This document shows, one piece after another, positions 1 to 5,936 of a stretch of DNA of 9,618 bases. Source of the DNA: Dysgonamonadaceae bacterium (GTDB taxonomy: Bacteria > Bacteroidota > Bacteroidia > Bacteroidales > Azobacteroidaceae); the NCBI GenBank assembly GCA_031255425.1, contig JAIRSN010000248.1:1-9618 (forward strand), given 5' to 3'. Numbering within the stretch: the stretch's first letter is position 1; every line of letters starts with the position of its first letter. The notes under the pieces were generated by a model. The model saw only the letters and a program-made list of their open reading frames with translations, had not been told where the DNA came from and did no database searches. Both the position numbers and the translations under genes were made by a program.

Positions 1-284
1 CCTATTGGAGACGTTACTCTCCAAATAAAGATTTTTGGATCCAGCCCTACCAGGGCATGCGCCGTGCGGATTTCCTGTACTTCCGTAAGGGTGCAAGCAT
101 GTCCAAGGCCGCTTACGGGGAGGGAAGTAAGCCAATCTGTGGGGATATAGTAATGGGTGTCGTTTGTGGTAATAGTTGCCGCTCTGTTGCTGTCGAATGA
201 GAGAGGCTTTGCCGTCTGTGCCGCGGCCTGCACCGCCCCCAGCGCCACCGCAAATAGAAACAAAAGGAGTTTTTTTGTGTTCAT
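1..284 (-). CDS. Secreted protein of unknown function, 5' part only (C-terminus beyond window)
   Basis: An open minus-strand frame begins at the ATG at 284-282 and has no stop before the window edge, giving 94 codons plus two bases. The first 23 or so residues form a clear Sec signal peptide: MNTKK, then a hydrophobic core of Leu/Phe/Ala/Val, then an AAAQT region that would suit signal peptidase I cleavage. There is no lipobox cysteine, so a periplasmic, outer-membrane or secreted product is inferred. The mature part (including THYYIPTDWL and HALVGLDPKIFIW) matches no family I recognise, and too little is present to assign a fold. It lies 73 bp downstream of the 57-aa gene on the same strand. 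No consensus -7 box is evident just upstream, so co-transcription with that gene is possible. Confidence is high that it is a gene, low on function. Confidence 0.75.
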   Translation of the reverse strand, partial: MNTKKLLLFLFAVALGAVQAAAQTAKPLSFDSNRAATITTNDTHYYIPTDWLTSLPVSGLGHACTLTEVQEIRTAHALVGLDPKIFIWRVTSPI

Positions 285-357
285 GCTTGTTTGAATTAGG
301 AATTATGAAATCAAGGTGATAATGAGGCAATATAGCGTTACGTTTTAATAAATAGCG

Positions 358-531
358 CTATACGGGCGCAAAATATTTTTCTTCTCCAAAGAAGATGCGT
401 CCAAGCTGGTCTTTGATAGCAATAACGATGCCTTTGAACGGGTTTTTTTCTACGTCGATAATCACGCCTGTTATCCAGTCTTGTTCTCCTGTCAGCTTCG
501 GCGAAACCATTGCCTTATCTCCTTTTTTCAT
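358..531 (-). CDS. Small conserved Bacteroidales-type hypothetical protein (57 aa)
   Basis: The frame runs from the ATG at 531-529 to the TAG at 360-358 and encodes 57 residues. It starts MKKGDKAMVSPKLTG and continues through DWITGVIIDVEKNPFKGIVI and GRIFFGEEKYF. It has no signal peptide or membrane segment. The alternation of short beta-strand-like stretches with Gly/Asn-Pro turns suggests a small SH3- or KOW-like barrel; this is inference. From memory it resembles short Bacteroidales proteins of similar length that are usually annotated as hypothetical or loosely as transcriptional regulators; no function is established. A perfect TAnnTTTG -7 box lies 26 bp upstream of the start, which supports both expression and this start codon. 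An overlapping open frame on the other strand (395-619) appears to be its shadow. Confidence 0.72.
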   Translation of the reverse strand: MKKGDKAMVSPKLTGEQDWITGVIIDVEKNPFKGIVIAIKDQLGRIFFGEEKYFAPV

Positions 532-557
532 CGTGGTAAATATTATAATTTCAAGGG

Positions 558-565
558 CAAAGATA
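558..565 (-). promoter_or_regulatory. Bacteroidota-type -7 box for the 57-aa gene
   Basis: Read on the minus strand this is TATCTTTG, an exact match to the Bacteroidota primary-sigma -7 consensus TAnnTTTG. It would start transcription near 550, leaving a leader of roughly 20 nt before the ATG at 531. The -33 region is AT-rich but has no clear TTG at the usual 19-21 bp distance, so the match is one-sided. Confidence 0.6.
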
Positions 566-711
566 CAAAATATATTTAATTATGAACTGCGCTACCAGGG
601 CAAACGCATTATAAAATAACATTCTATGAATTAAAATCAGGAGAAGATGATAAACAGTCCTAAATAAGTTTTTAGGCGGTGTAGCCGCTTTCGTGTTTTT
701 GGGAGGCAGTT

Positions 712-800
712 CCATGTGCCGCAGTTAAGCAGATACACCGTACTCCTTTAAAATATAAAAGACACTGCGTGTCAAATTATAAAAGACACTGTGTGCCCGC
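712..800 (-). repeat. Shortened, rearranged copy of the fold-back repeat at 5302-5483
   Basis: On the minus strand, 773-750 reads GACACGCAGTGTCTTTTAT followed by ATTTT, as at 5302-5325. It is followed directly by AAAGGAGTACGGT (749-737), as at 5351-5363, and then by diverged sequence with TGCTT and CTGCGGC as at 5369-5381. Relative to the copy at 5302-5483, about 25 bp containing a small hairpin is absent. On the plus strand, 779-798 carries a second, direct copy of the motif ATAAAAGACACTGYGTG followed by CCCGCC, like the right end of the larger element. No coding frame is evident. It occupies the gap between the 57-aa gene promoter and the terminator of the redox operon; the rest of that gap (566-711) shows nothing recognisable apart from a short GCGG/CCGC stem at 676-688. 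Confidence 0.7.
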
Positions 801-806
801 CGGAGC

Positions 807-871
807 AAAAAAACACGTGTTTCTATCCCAGAAACACGTGCGCACTAAATTAAAATTTTAAGAATAAATAC
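807..871 (-). terminator. Intrinsic terminator module of the DUF362/polyferredoxin operon
   Basis: On the minus strand an 11-bp perfect stem (840-830 with 824-814; arms CACGTGTTTCT and AGAAACACGTG) closes a GGGAT loop and is followed by seven Ts (813-807). An AT-rich lead-in starts at 871 with GTATTTATT. The hairpin begins about 80 nt past the stop of the polyferredoxin gene at 922. The hairpin, loop and T-tract are identical to those at 9066-9099 on the plus strand, and the lead-in is also similar, so this is a repeated terminator module rather than a chance hairpin. Confidence 0.85.
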
Positions 872-921
872 ATCAAATCAACTCAGATATTATAAGGCCG
901 GGCAGACGGTTTGCGCGGCTG

Positions 922-2454
922 TCAGAACCCGAAGTCCAATTCGCCGGCATCCACGGGCGCCGCTTCTTCCTGCGGCGGTTTTTGCGCGATCCGATGCACT
1001 TCGTTGGCAAGGATATTGATCGCCTTGACCGGCCGCACCGGACAAATCGACTCGCACCCGCCGCAACCGATGCACAGTTCCTCAAACACCCGCGGCAATG
1101 TCAACCCGTCTTTGTACGACTCCATCTGCACCGCCTGCACCGGGCAATGTTCGGAGCAAGCGCCGCACGAGGTGTTGTCCGTATAGACGATGCACTTGCT
1201 TTTGTCGAACTGGGCGACGCCGATCTGGGTCACCTTCTTCTCCTCTTCGGTCAAACGGACGATCGCCCCGTTCGGGCAGATTTCCGAACAAACCGTGCAA
1301 CTGTAATTGCAGAACGCCATCTCGTAAAACACCAGATGCGGCTTGAATGCATATTGCAAGCCGAAGTTAAACCCGGCGGGTTTCAGGATTTGCTGCGGGC
1401 AATGCGTGATGCACAGGTGACAGGCGGTGCATTTTTGCTTGAAATGCGCCAGGCTCACGGAACCCGGCGGCGTAACCGGCGTCCGCTTGGTGGCGTCGGA
1501 CGGCGCCTGTCCCGATGCCCAGGCGGGAAGCAGGGGAACGCTCGCCGCCATCGCGGTAGACGTGACGAGGAACGACCGCCGGGTCATCCCCGCCTCTTCC
1601 CCCGCCGCCTGCCGCCGGTAAAAACGGTAGCCGAGGGCGTTCTGCTTGCTGCACCGGTCTAAACAGTTGAAACACCCGACGCAACGCGAAGTGTCTACCG
1701 TCTGTTCTTTGCTGTTGATGCACTCCGACTTGCACGCCCGCTCGCACAACCCGCAATGGTTGCACCGCGTCCGGTCGATCGTGATCCGGAACAGCGAACG
1801 GCGGGAAAAAACCCCCAGCAGCGTCCCCACCGGGCAAACGGTGTTGCAAAACAACCGTCCCCGCAGCAACGACATCCCGCCGACCGCCAGCAATGCCAGC
1901 AGCGCAAACAGCAGCGATGCCGCCGAAACGGTGTAAATCGTTACGTGGTAGAAATGATACAGGTTAAATTGCAACGCCAACCCGTTCAGCAGGTTATTCC
2001 CTGCCATCACCACCGGGCGGAACAGGTTGACCGCGATGCGCCCGAAGTTGCTGTACGGATCCAACAGCAGCAGCGGCGTGGTGATTCCCAACAGCAGAAA
2101 AAGCACGCAAACCGCCAACAGCGTATACCGAACGGCGGTGGAAGGCTTCCGGAAACGGTAGCGGCGCTTCTGTTTCGGCTTTCCCCGGCGCGAAAAAAAG
2201 GACACAATGTCTTGCAAAACACCCAGCGGGCAGACTGCGGAACAGTAGACACGCCCGAATACAACCGTCAGCAGCGCCAGTCCCGCTACCACGGCAAAAT
2301 GTCCCGCCAGCAAAGCCGGGATCAACTGAAATTCCGTCAGGAAACGGAATCCTTCCGGCAGGATTCCCGCAAAATCGCAGAAAAACAACAGCAAGGGAAG
2401 GAAAAAAAGCAGCGCAAAAAATACGCGAATGCGTTTAAAAGAATGTGATTTCAT
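922..2454 (-). CDS. NapH/NapG-like membrane polyferredoxin fusion with internal Tat-like motif
   Basis: 510 residues. Residues 9-29, 46-67, 108-132 and 170-194 look like four membrane helices. Two CxxxCP motifs (C71/C75 and C203/C207) follow helices 2 and 4, as in NapH/YccM-type quinol-linked ferredoxins. Two 4Fe-4S motifs follow (C231-C234-C237-C241 and C258-C261-C264-C268). At 291-296 the sequence is TRRSFL, followed by a hydrophobic stretch to about 313, a Tat-like signal in mid-protein. The C-terminal part resembles NapG/MauM ferredoxins, with cysteine sets at 342-352, 382-393, 421-437 and 461-471. It therefore looks like a NapH-NapG fusion that could pass electrons from the membrane to periplasmic clusters; direction and partner are unknown. 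It starts 39 bp after the DUF362 gene and is probably co-transcribed with it. No nitrate reductase genes are visible, so nap symbols are not justified. Confidence 0.85.
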   Translation of the reverse strand: MKSHSFKRIRVFFALLFFLPLLLFFCDFAGILPEGFRFLTEFQLIPALLAGHFAVVAGLALLTVVFGRVYCSAVCPLGVLQDIVSFFSRRGKPKQKRRYRFRKPSTAVRYTLLAVCVLFLLLGITTPLLLLDPYSNFGRIAVNLFRPVVMAGNNLLNGLALQFNLYHFYHVTIYTVSAASLLFALLALLAVGGMSLLRGRLFCNTVCPVGTLLGVFSRRSLFRITIDRTRCNHCGLCERACKSECINSKEQTVDTSRCVGCFNCLDRCSKQNALGYRFYRRQAAGEEAGMTRRSFLVTSTAMAASVPLLPAWASGQAPSDATKRTPVTPPGSVSLAHFKQKCTACHLCITHCPQQILKPAGFNFGLQYAFKPHLVFYEMAFCNYSCTVCSEICPNGAIVRLTEEEKKVTQIGVAQFDKSKCIVYTDNTSCGACSEHCPVQAVQMESYKDGLTLPRVFEELCIGCGGCESICPVRPVKAINILANEVHRIAQKPPQEEAAPVDAGELDFGF

Positions 2455-2493
2455 CCGGAGATGCGTTTACGAAGGTGAATAATGGGGAAGGGC

Positions 2494-3423
2494 TTACAGC
2501 CGGACCCGTTTAACGGACAACTGATCTATTTTTTGGGTTCCCAACTTCAGTTTTTCGCCCAGCGCGATGTGTCCGACTTCCTTAATATCCATCTTTTCCA
2601 CCTGGTTGAACAGTCCGATGGCAGCCGTATCGGCAGCGACGATATTGGACGACACGATAAGGGTTTTCAAGACCGAAGTATCCGACACCGAACGCCCCTG
2701 CGGCCCGTATTTGCGCATGCAGCGGTAGGCGTCGATAATGTTCAGGGCGGGTTTTTTGCCCCAGGTACAGGCATCGGCTATGCATTGTTGCAAATTGTTG
2801 GAATGGAAATAGCCCCGGTCCCAAACGATACCCATGTAATTCTTCATGGCGATGGACATTTTCGCGCCGCCGTGGTTTTTCAGCACGGGAACGTTGAACC
2901 AGACATCGGCTTCCAGCAGCGCCTGATGAATCTTGGTGGCTTTCAGCCGGACGCCTTCGGGGAGCGTCACGTTCCGGTAGTAGACTTCGTCGTTTCCGGG
3001 CAGGACGGTGGCTCCGGCGTCTTTCGCCGCCTTTTCGATTCCGGAATTCTGGTAGCATTTCTGCCAGTTGTCGCAAGTGTGGTCGAAGACGGTCACCTTT
3101 TTCGCGCCCGCCTGAAAGCACTGGCGGACCAGCTCGCCGATCAGCTCCGGATTCGTATTCGCGGCAAACTCCGGCTTTTTATCCCAGCCGATATTCGGTT
3201 TAATCGCCACGGTTTGCCCTTTTTTGACATACTTTTCAATGCCTCCCAGCTCTTTCAACGCGCGTTGAAGCAACGGAACCGGCTCACCGCCCATCACCGC
3301 CACCATATCGGGAGCGGTTTCCACCATCAGTTGGTTGGTCTGGATAGCTGCGGACAGTTTGTTGAAGGACAATGCGCTTGCACCAATCAAAGCGGTTGCT
3401 TTTAAGAAATCTCTACGTTCCAT
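2494..3423 (-). CDS. DUF362 family protein with Tat signal
   Basis: 309 residues. The N-terminus MERRDFLKATALIGASALSF carries a twin-arginine motif (RRDFLK) followed by a hydrophobic stretch and AAI, predicting export of a folded, probably cofactor-bearing protein to the periplasm. The body matches DUF362 (COG2006) in layout: VAIKPNIGW near 72-80, a TVFDHT segment near 111-116, NVPVLKNHGGAKMSIAMKNY at 177-196, and AADTAAIGLF near 263-272. The biochemical role of DUF362 is not established; some relatives carry or adjoin ferredoxin domains. Here the neighbour 39 bp downstream is a polyferredoxin, which supports a redox or metal-centre role, as inference. The ATG at 3423 is preferred because it places RR directly at the N-terminus and lies 47 bp downstream of a perfect -7 box. 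Confidence 0.88.
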   Translation of the reverse strand: MERRDFLKATALIGASALSFNKLSAAIQTNQLMVETAPDMVAVMGGEPVPLLQRALKELGGIEKYVKKGQTVAIKPNIGWDKKPEFAANTNPELIGELVRQCFQAGAKKVTVFDHTCDNWQKCYQNSGIEKAAKDAGATVLPGNDEVYYRNVTLPEGVRLKATKIHQALLEADVWFNVPVLKNHGGAKMSIAMKNYMGIVWDRGYFHSNNLQQCIADACTWGKKPALNIIDAYRCMRKYGPQGRSVSDTSVLKTLIVSSNIVAADTAAIGLFNQVEKMDIKEVGHIALGEKLKLGTQKIDQLSVKRVRL

Positions 3424-3470
3424 TTAGTTCTTGTTTTTTATGAGTTAGATTAATTTTAAAAAATATTTCA

Positions 3471-3478
3471 CAAATATA
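3471..3478 (-). promoter_or_regulatory. -7 box of the DUF362/polyferredoxin operon
   Basis: The minus strand reads TATATTTG, an exact TAnnTTTG match, with a leader of about 40 AT-rich bases before the ATG at 3423. The -33 region is T-rich but lacks a clean TTG. The gap 3424-3578 holds nothing else recognisable; a weak CCGGCGG/CCACCGG pairing just after the Fic stop is not convincing as a terminator. Confidence 0.6.
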
Positions 3479-3578
3479 AGGGTTACGGTACTAAAAATTA
3501 TAAAACGATGGTTAAAACAATCAAAAGATACGCGAAAGGTGTCTGTTTTCCCGGTGGTTCCGTTCGTTCCGCCGCCGG

Positions 3579-4337
3579 TTAAACGGCTTTGATTCCTGCT
3601 TTCAGAAACCGTTTGTATTGGGTAAACAGAAAAGAATAGAAAAGCGACAGCCGGTTCGTTTCGCGCGCGGTTTCCAATACCCGGATGTAGCGGATCCGGC
3701 TGCTTTTGAATACGTAGAACACCGGCAAATCGAAGTACGACAGGATGTAATTCATCAGCAAACGGCTGGTGCGCCCGTTGCCGTCGACAAAGGGATGGAT
3801 GCTCACCAACCGGAAATGGGCAAAAAAAGCCGCCTCGCATTGTTGTTGAAAAGTGTGGGCTTCCGCCAGGCGCGCGTTGGTTTCTTCCACCAAAGCGTGC
3901 ATCAGGGAAGGTACTTTGTCGTAGCCGGGAAACGTCCGCGCGCCGGCATGCACGTTGACAAGCCGGTATTCGCCGCGCGTGCTGTCGAAAGTGCCTGCCG
4001 CCGTGTTGTAAATGCCGCCCGTGTTCCGCAGGACAATCCCGCCGATTTCCCGGATCAAGGCTTCGGTCAACGGCTGTTTTTCAGCGGCGCGGTTTAAAGT
4101 GTAAACGAGCGCTTTCTGGTGGTCGATAACCATCTGCTGTTCTGAAAAAGATTTGTTTCCGGCAGGCATATCCTGGTCGAGCAGGTTGTAGACCTGCCCT
4201 TCCGTCAGGGTGCTGCCCTCGATGGCTGTGGAATGGTAAGTTACGGCGTAATAGGTGAACTTCTTCCGGTCCACCTGCCCCCGCTCGGCTGCTTTGTAAG
4301 CGGCAATCAGGGGAATGAGTTCATCCGTCTTTTTCAT
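3579..4337 (-). CDS. Fic family protein (predicted AMP transferase) with N-terminal inhibitory motif
   Basis: 252 residues, cytosolic, no signal peptide. The catalytic Fic motif HPFVDGNGRTSR is intact at 181-192, with His181 as the expected general base, Asp185 for the metal and the GNGR anion hole. In this family such proteins usually transfer AMP from ATP to a hydroxyl side chain of a target protein. Residues 36-41 read STAIEG, which fits the inhibitory pattern (S/T)xxxE(G/N); its position before the Fic core suggests a class II, self-inhibited enzyme, with Glu40 as the predicted blocking residue. A flap-like segment precedes the core near 118-128 (FDSTRGEYRLV). No separate antitoxin gene is visible, in keeping with internal inhibition. 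It lies 25 bp downstream of fabD and is probably co-transcribed with it, though a functional link is not evident. The target is unknown. Confidence 0.92.
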   Translation of the reverse strand: MKKTDELIPLIAAYKAAERGQVDRKKFTYYAVTYHSTAIEGSTLTEGQVYNLLDQDMPAGNKSFSEQQMVIDHQKALVYTLNRAAEKQPLTEALIREIGGIVLRNTGGIYNTAAGTFDSTRGEYRLVNVHAGARTFPGYDKVPSLMHALVEETNARLAEAHTFQQQCEAAFFAHFRLVSIHPFVDGNGRTSRLLMNYILSYFDLPVFYVFKSSRIRYIRVLETARETNRLSLFYSFLFTQYKRFLKAGIKAV

Positions 4338-4362
4338 CTCTCAACCGGTATTGGGAAGCGGG

Positions 4363-5241
4363 TTACACCCTGCTTTGAGTCGTTACTTCGCTGTTGATTT
4401 TTTTCACCAGTCCCGACAAGACATTGCCCGGACCCAATTCCGTAAACCCGGTAGCGCCGTCGGCAATCATGTTTTGCACGGATTGCGTCCACTTAACGGG
4501 CGCCGTCAGTTGCGAAATCAGGTTTGCTTTGATAACGTCCGGCTGGGTTTCGCCCCGCGTGCTGACGTTCTGGTACACGGGACACCGGGGCGTTTGGAAG
4601 TGCGTGGCGGCAATCGCTTCCGCCAACTCGGTCCGCGCCGGCTCCATCAGCGGGGAATGGAACGCTCCGCCGACTTTCAGTTTCAAGGCGCGTTTTGCTC
4701 CCGCCGCCAGCAGTTGTTCGCAGGCGGCGTCGACAGCGGCTGCCGTTCCGGAAATCACAATCTGTCCCGGACAGTTGTAATTGGCGGGAACTACGACATC
4801 GTCTATGCCGGCGCAGACTTTTTCGACCGTCTCTTCCGGCAAATTGAGAATCGCTGCCATAGCGCCGGGACGCAATTCGCAGGCTTTTTGCATCGCCAGT
4901 GCCCGTTTGTATACCAATAATAATCCGTCGGCAAAGGAAATTGTTCCGGCTGCCGTCAATGCGGAAAATTCGCCCAGGGAATGTCCGGCGACCATGTCCG
5001 GCAGGAAGTCTTCCGCCAGGGTCTTTGCCAAAACGACGGAGTGGAGGAAGATGGCCGGCTGGGTTACTTTCGTTTGCCGCAGGTCTTCGTCTGTTCCGGC
5101 GAACATCAGGTCGGTGATCCGGAAGCCTAACAGTTCGTTAGCTGCTTCAAACAGGTCTTTCGCCGGAGCGGATTGTGTATACAGGTCCGATCCCATGCCG
5201 GTAAACTGGGCGCCTTGCCCGGGGAAAATGTATGCTTTCAT
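4363..5241 (-). CDS. fabD: Malonyl-CoA:ACP transacylase (FabD)
   Basis: 292 residues from the ATG at 5241. The enzyme moves the malonyl group from coenzyme A to acyl carrier protein, supplying elongation units for fatty acid synthesis in the cytosol. The family signatures are all present: FPGQGAQ at 6-12, the nucleophile elbow GHSLGE with Ser88 at 86-91, Arg113 in YKRALAMQ that would bind the malonyl carboxylate, His195 in GAFHSPLM as catalytic base, and Gln244 in the LISQLTAPVKW region. The length is normal. A longer frame reaches 5301, but the promoter -7 box at 5271-5278 lies inside that extension and the family begins MKAYIFPGQG, so the start at 5241 is chosen. Fatty-acid genes usually found next to fabD are absent here; the downstream neighbour is a Fic protein. 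Confidence 0.96.
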   Translation of the reverse strand: MKAYIFPGQGAQFTGMGSDLYTQSAPAKDLFEAANELLGFRITDLMFAGTDEDLRQTKVTQPAIFLHSVVLAKTLAEDFLPDMVAGHSLGEFSALTAAGTISFADGLLLVYKRALAMQKACELRPGAMAAILNLPEETVEKVCAGIDDVVVPANYNCPGQIVISGTAAAVDAACEQLLAAGAKRALKLKVGGAFHSPLMEPARTELAEAIAATHFQTPRCPVYQNVSTRGETQPDVIKANLISQLTAPVKWTQSVQNMIADGATGFTELGPGNVLSGLVKKINSEVTTQSRV

Positions 5242-5270
5242 TTGTATCTGTTTTTGTTTTATTACGGCTG

Positions 5271-5301
5271 CAAATGTAACGGAAAGTATAGAAAATTCCA
5301 A
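5271..5301 (-). promoter_or_regulatory. Promoter of fabD-fic
   Basis: On the minus strand the -7 box at 5278-5271 is TACATTTG, an exact match to TAnnTTTG. TTGG at 5301-5298 lies 19 bp upstream as the -33 element, the usual spacing. Transcription would start near 5264, about 23 nt before the fabD ATG. The -33 element abuts the edge of the fold-back repeat at 5302. Confidence 0.72.
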
Positions 5302-5483
5302 GACACGCAGTGTCTTTTATATTTTGAGGCGCAGCCTCTTTTATAATCTTAAAGGAGTACGGTATATTTGCTTGGCTGCGGCGCCAGGCTGCACCTCAGT
5401 TTGTTCTTTTTTGCATCACGGAAAAAAAGAACAATCAGGTGAGCCGGAGGCGCAGCCTGAAAGAATAAAAGACACTGCGTGTC
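5302..5483. repeat. 182-bp fold-back element with 19-bp perfect terminal inverted repeats
   Basis: The left end GACACGCAGTGTCTTTTAT (5302-5320) is the exact reverse complement of the right end (5465-5483). Inside are further nested pairings: AGGCTGC 5386-5392 with GCAGCCT 5452-5458, ACCT 5393-5396 with AGGT 5437-5440, and a 12-bp arm 5401-5412 with 5423-5434 around a 10-nt loop. The left half also holds a separate GAGGC/GCCTC hairpin (5326-5338). The segment lacks a convincing coding frame and sits exactly between the divergent fabD and crcB promoters. A related, shorter copy lies at 712-800. No target-site duplication is visible at the borders, so a MITE-type origin is possible but unproven; a REP/BIME-like element is an alternative. 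Confidence 0.8.
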
Positions 5484-5516
5484 CGCCGCCGGCGCTGGTT
5501 CTTATAGAATAATTTG

Positions 5517-5524
5517 TATTTTTG
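5517..5524 (+). promoter_or_regulatory. -7 box for the crcB-esterase-mannanase operon
   Basis: TATTTTTG matches TAnnTTTG exactly and would start transcription near 5531, giving a leader of about 23 nt before the crcB ATG at 5554. The -33 region lacks a clear TTG. The leader is too short to hold a fluoride riboswitch. Confidence 0.6.
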
Positions 5525-5553
5525 TAAAAAAAATAAAAGTCATCCTGTTTAAT

Positions 5554-5916
5554 ATGATAAAACAATTCCTGTTGGTAGGATTAGGCGGCGGCATAGGCAG
5601 CATGTTACGGTTCGGAGTATCCTGTCTGGTAGCCAAAGCCGGTTCGTCCTTTCCTTATGCAACCCTGCTGGTAAACCTGCTGGGCTGCTTTCTTATCGGG
5701 CTTGCCGCCGGACTGTCGTCGAAAGGACTGAGCGCCGAGCTGCGGGCGCTGCTGATGGCGGGATTCTGCGGCGGATTCACCACTTTCTCCGCCTTTTCCT
5801 CCGAAAACCTGCAACTGTACCAGGCGGGGAACTACACAGGCTTGATTCTATACGTCCTGCTCAGCCTGGCAGCGGGATTTGCCGCAGTCGGACTGGGTTT
5901 GCGAATTTCAATATAA
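5554..5916 (+). CDS. crcB: CrcB/Fluc fluoride channel
   Basis: 120 residues, the usual length for this small inner-membrane protein, which dimerises and lets fluoride leave the cell. Four hydrophobic stretches can be placed near 5-25, 34-54, 65-85 and 95-117. Family signatures are GGGIGSMLRF at 11-20, NLLGCFLIGL with the conserved Asn41 at 41-50, and GFCGGFTTFSAF at 70-81, whose Phe78 and Phe81 correspond to the pore phenylalanines. An in-frame GTG at 5479 would add 25 residues, but the -7 box at 5517 is downstream of it and family members begin close to the chosen ATG. It is the first gene of an apparent operon with two carbohydrate-active lipoproteins, with 20 bp to the next gene, an odd partnership. 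Confidence 0.95.
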   Translation: MIKQFLLVGLGGGIGSMLRFGVSCLVAKAGSSFPYATLLVNLLGCFLIGLAAGLSSKGLSAELRALLMAGFCGGFTTFSAFSSENLQLYQAGNYTGLILYVLLSLAAGFAAVGLGLRISI

Positions 5917-5936
5917 AACACTAATATATATTCAGA

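Noticed and set aside
331..362. Inverted repeat TATAGCG / CGCTATA overlapping the stop of the 57-aa gene
   Set aside because: The stem is only 7 bp with an 18-nt loop and no T-tract, so neither a terminator nor an operator is supported.
2482..3405. Plus-strand 307-aa frame opposite the DUF362 gene
   Set aside because: It is the antisense shadow of a gene with clear DUF362 motifs and Tat signal; similar long shadows occur opposite most GC-rich genes here (for example 982-1662, 1756-2448 and 6282-7091).
5242..5301. Longer FabD N-terminus starting at 5301
   Set aside because: The promoter -7 box at 5271-5278 is inside this extension, and FabD proteins begin at the MKAYIFPGQG-like segment.
5296..5490. 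Target-site duplication flanking the fold-back element
   Set aside because: The bases just outside (TTCCAA on the left, CGCCGCC on the right) do not match, so a classic MITE insertion cannot be claimed.
5525..5553. Fluoride riboswitch upstream of crcB
   Set aside because: The predicted leader is only about 23 nt and AT-rich. I see no crcB-motif pseudoknot elements there or in the fold-back region.
5479..5553. Longer CrcB starting at the GTG at 5479
   Set aside because: It would begin inside the fold-back repeat and upstream of the -7 box at 5517, and it adds 25 residues not typical of the family.
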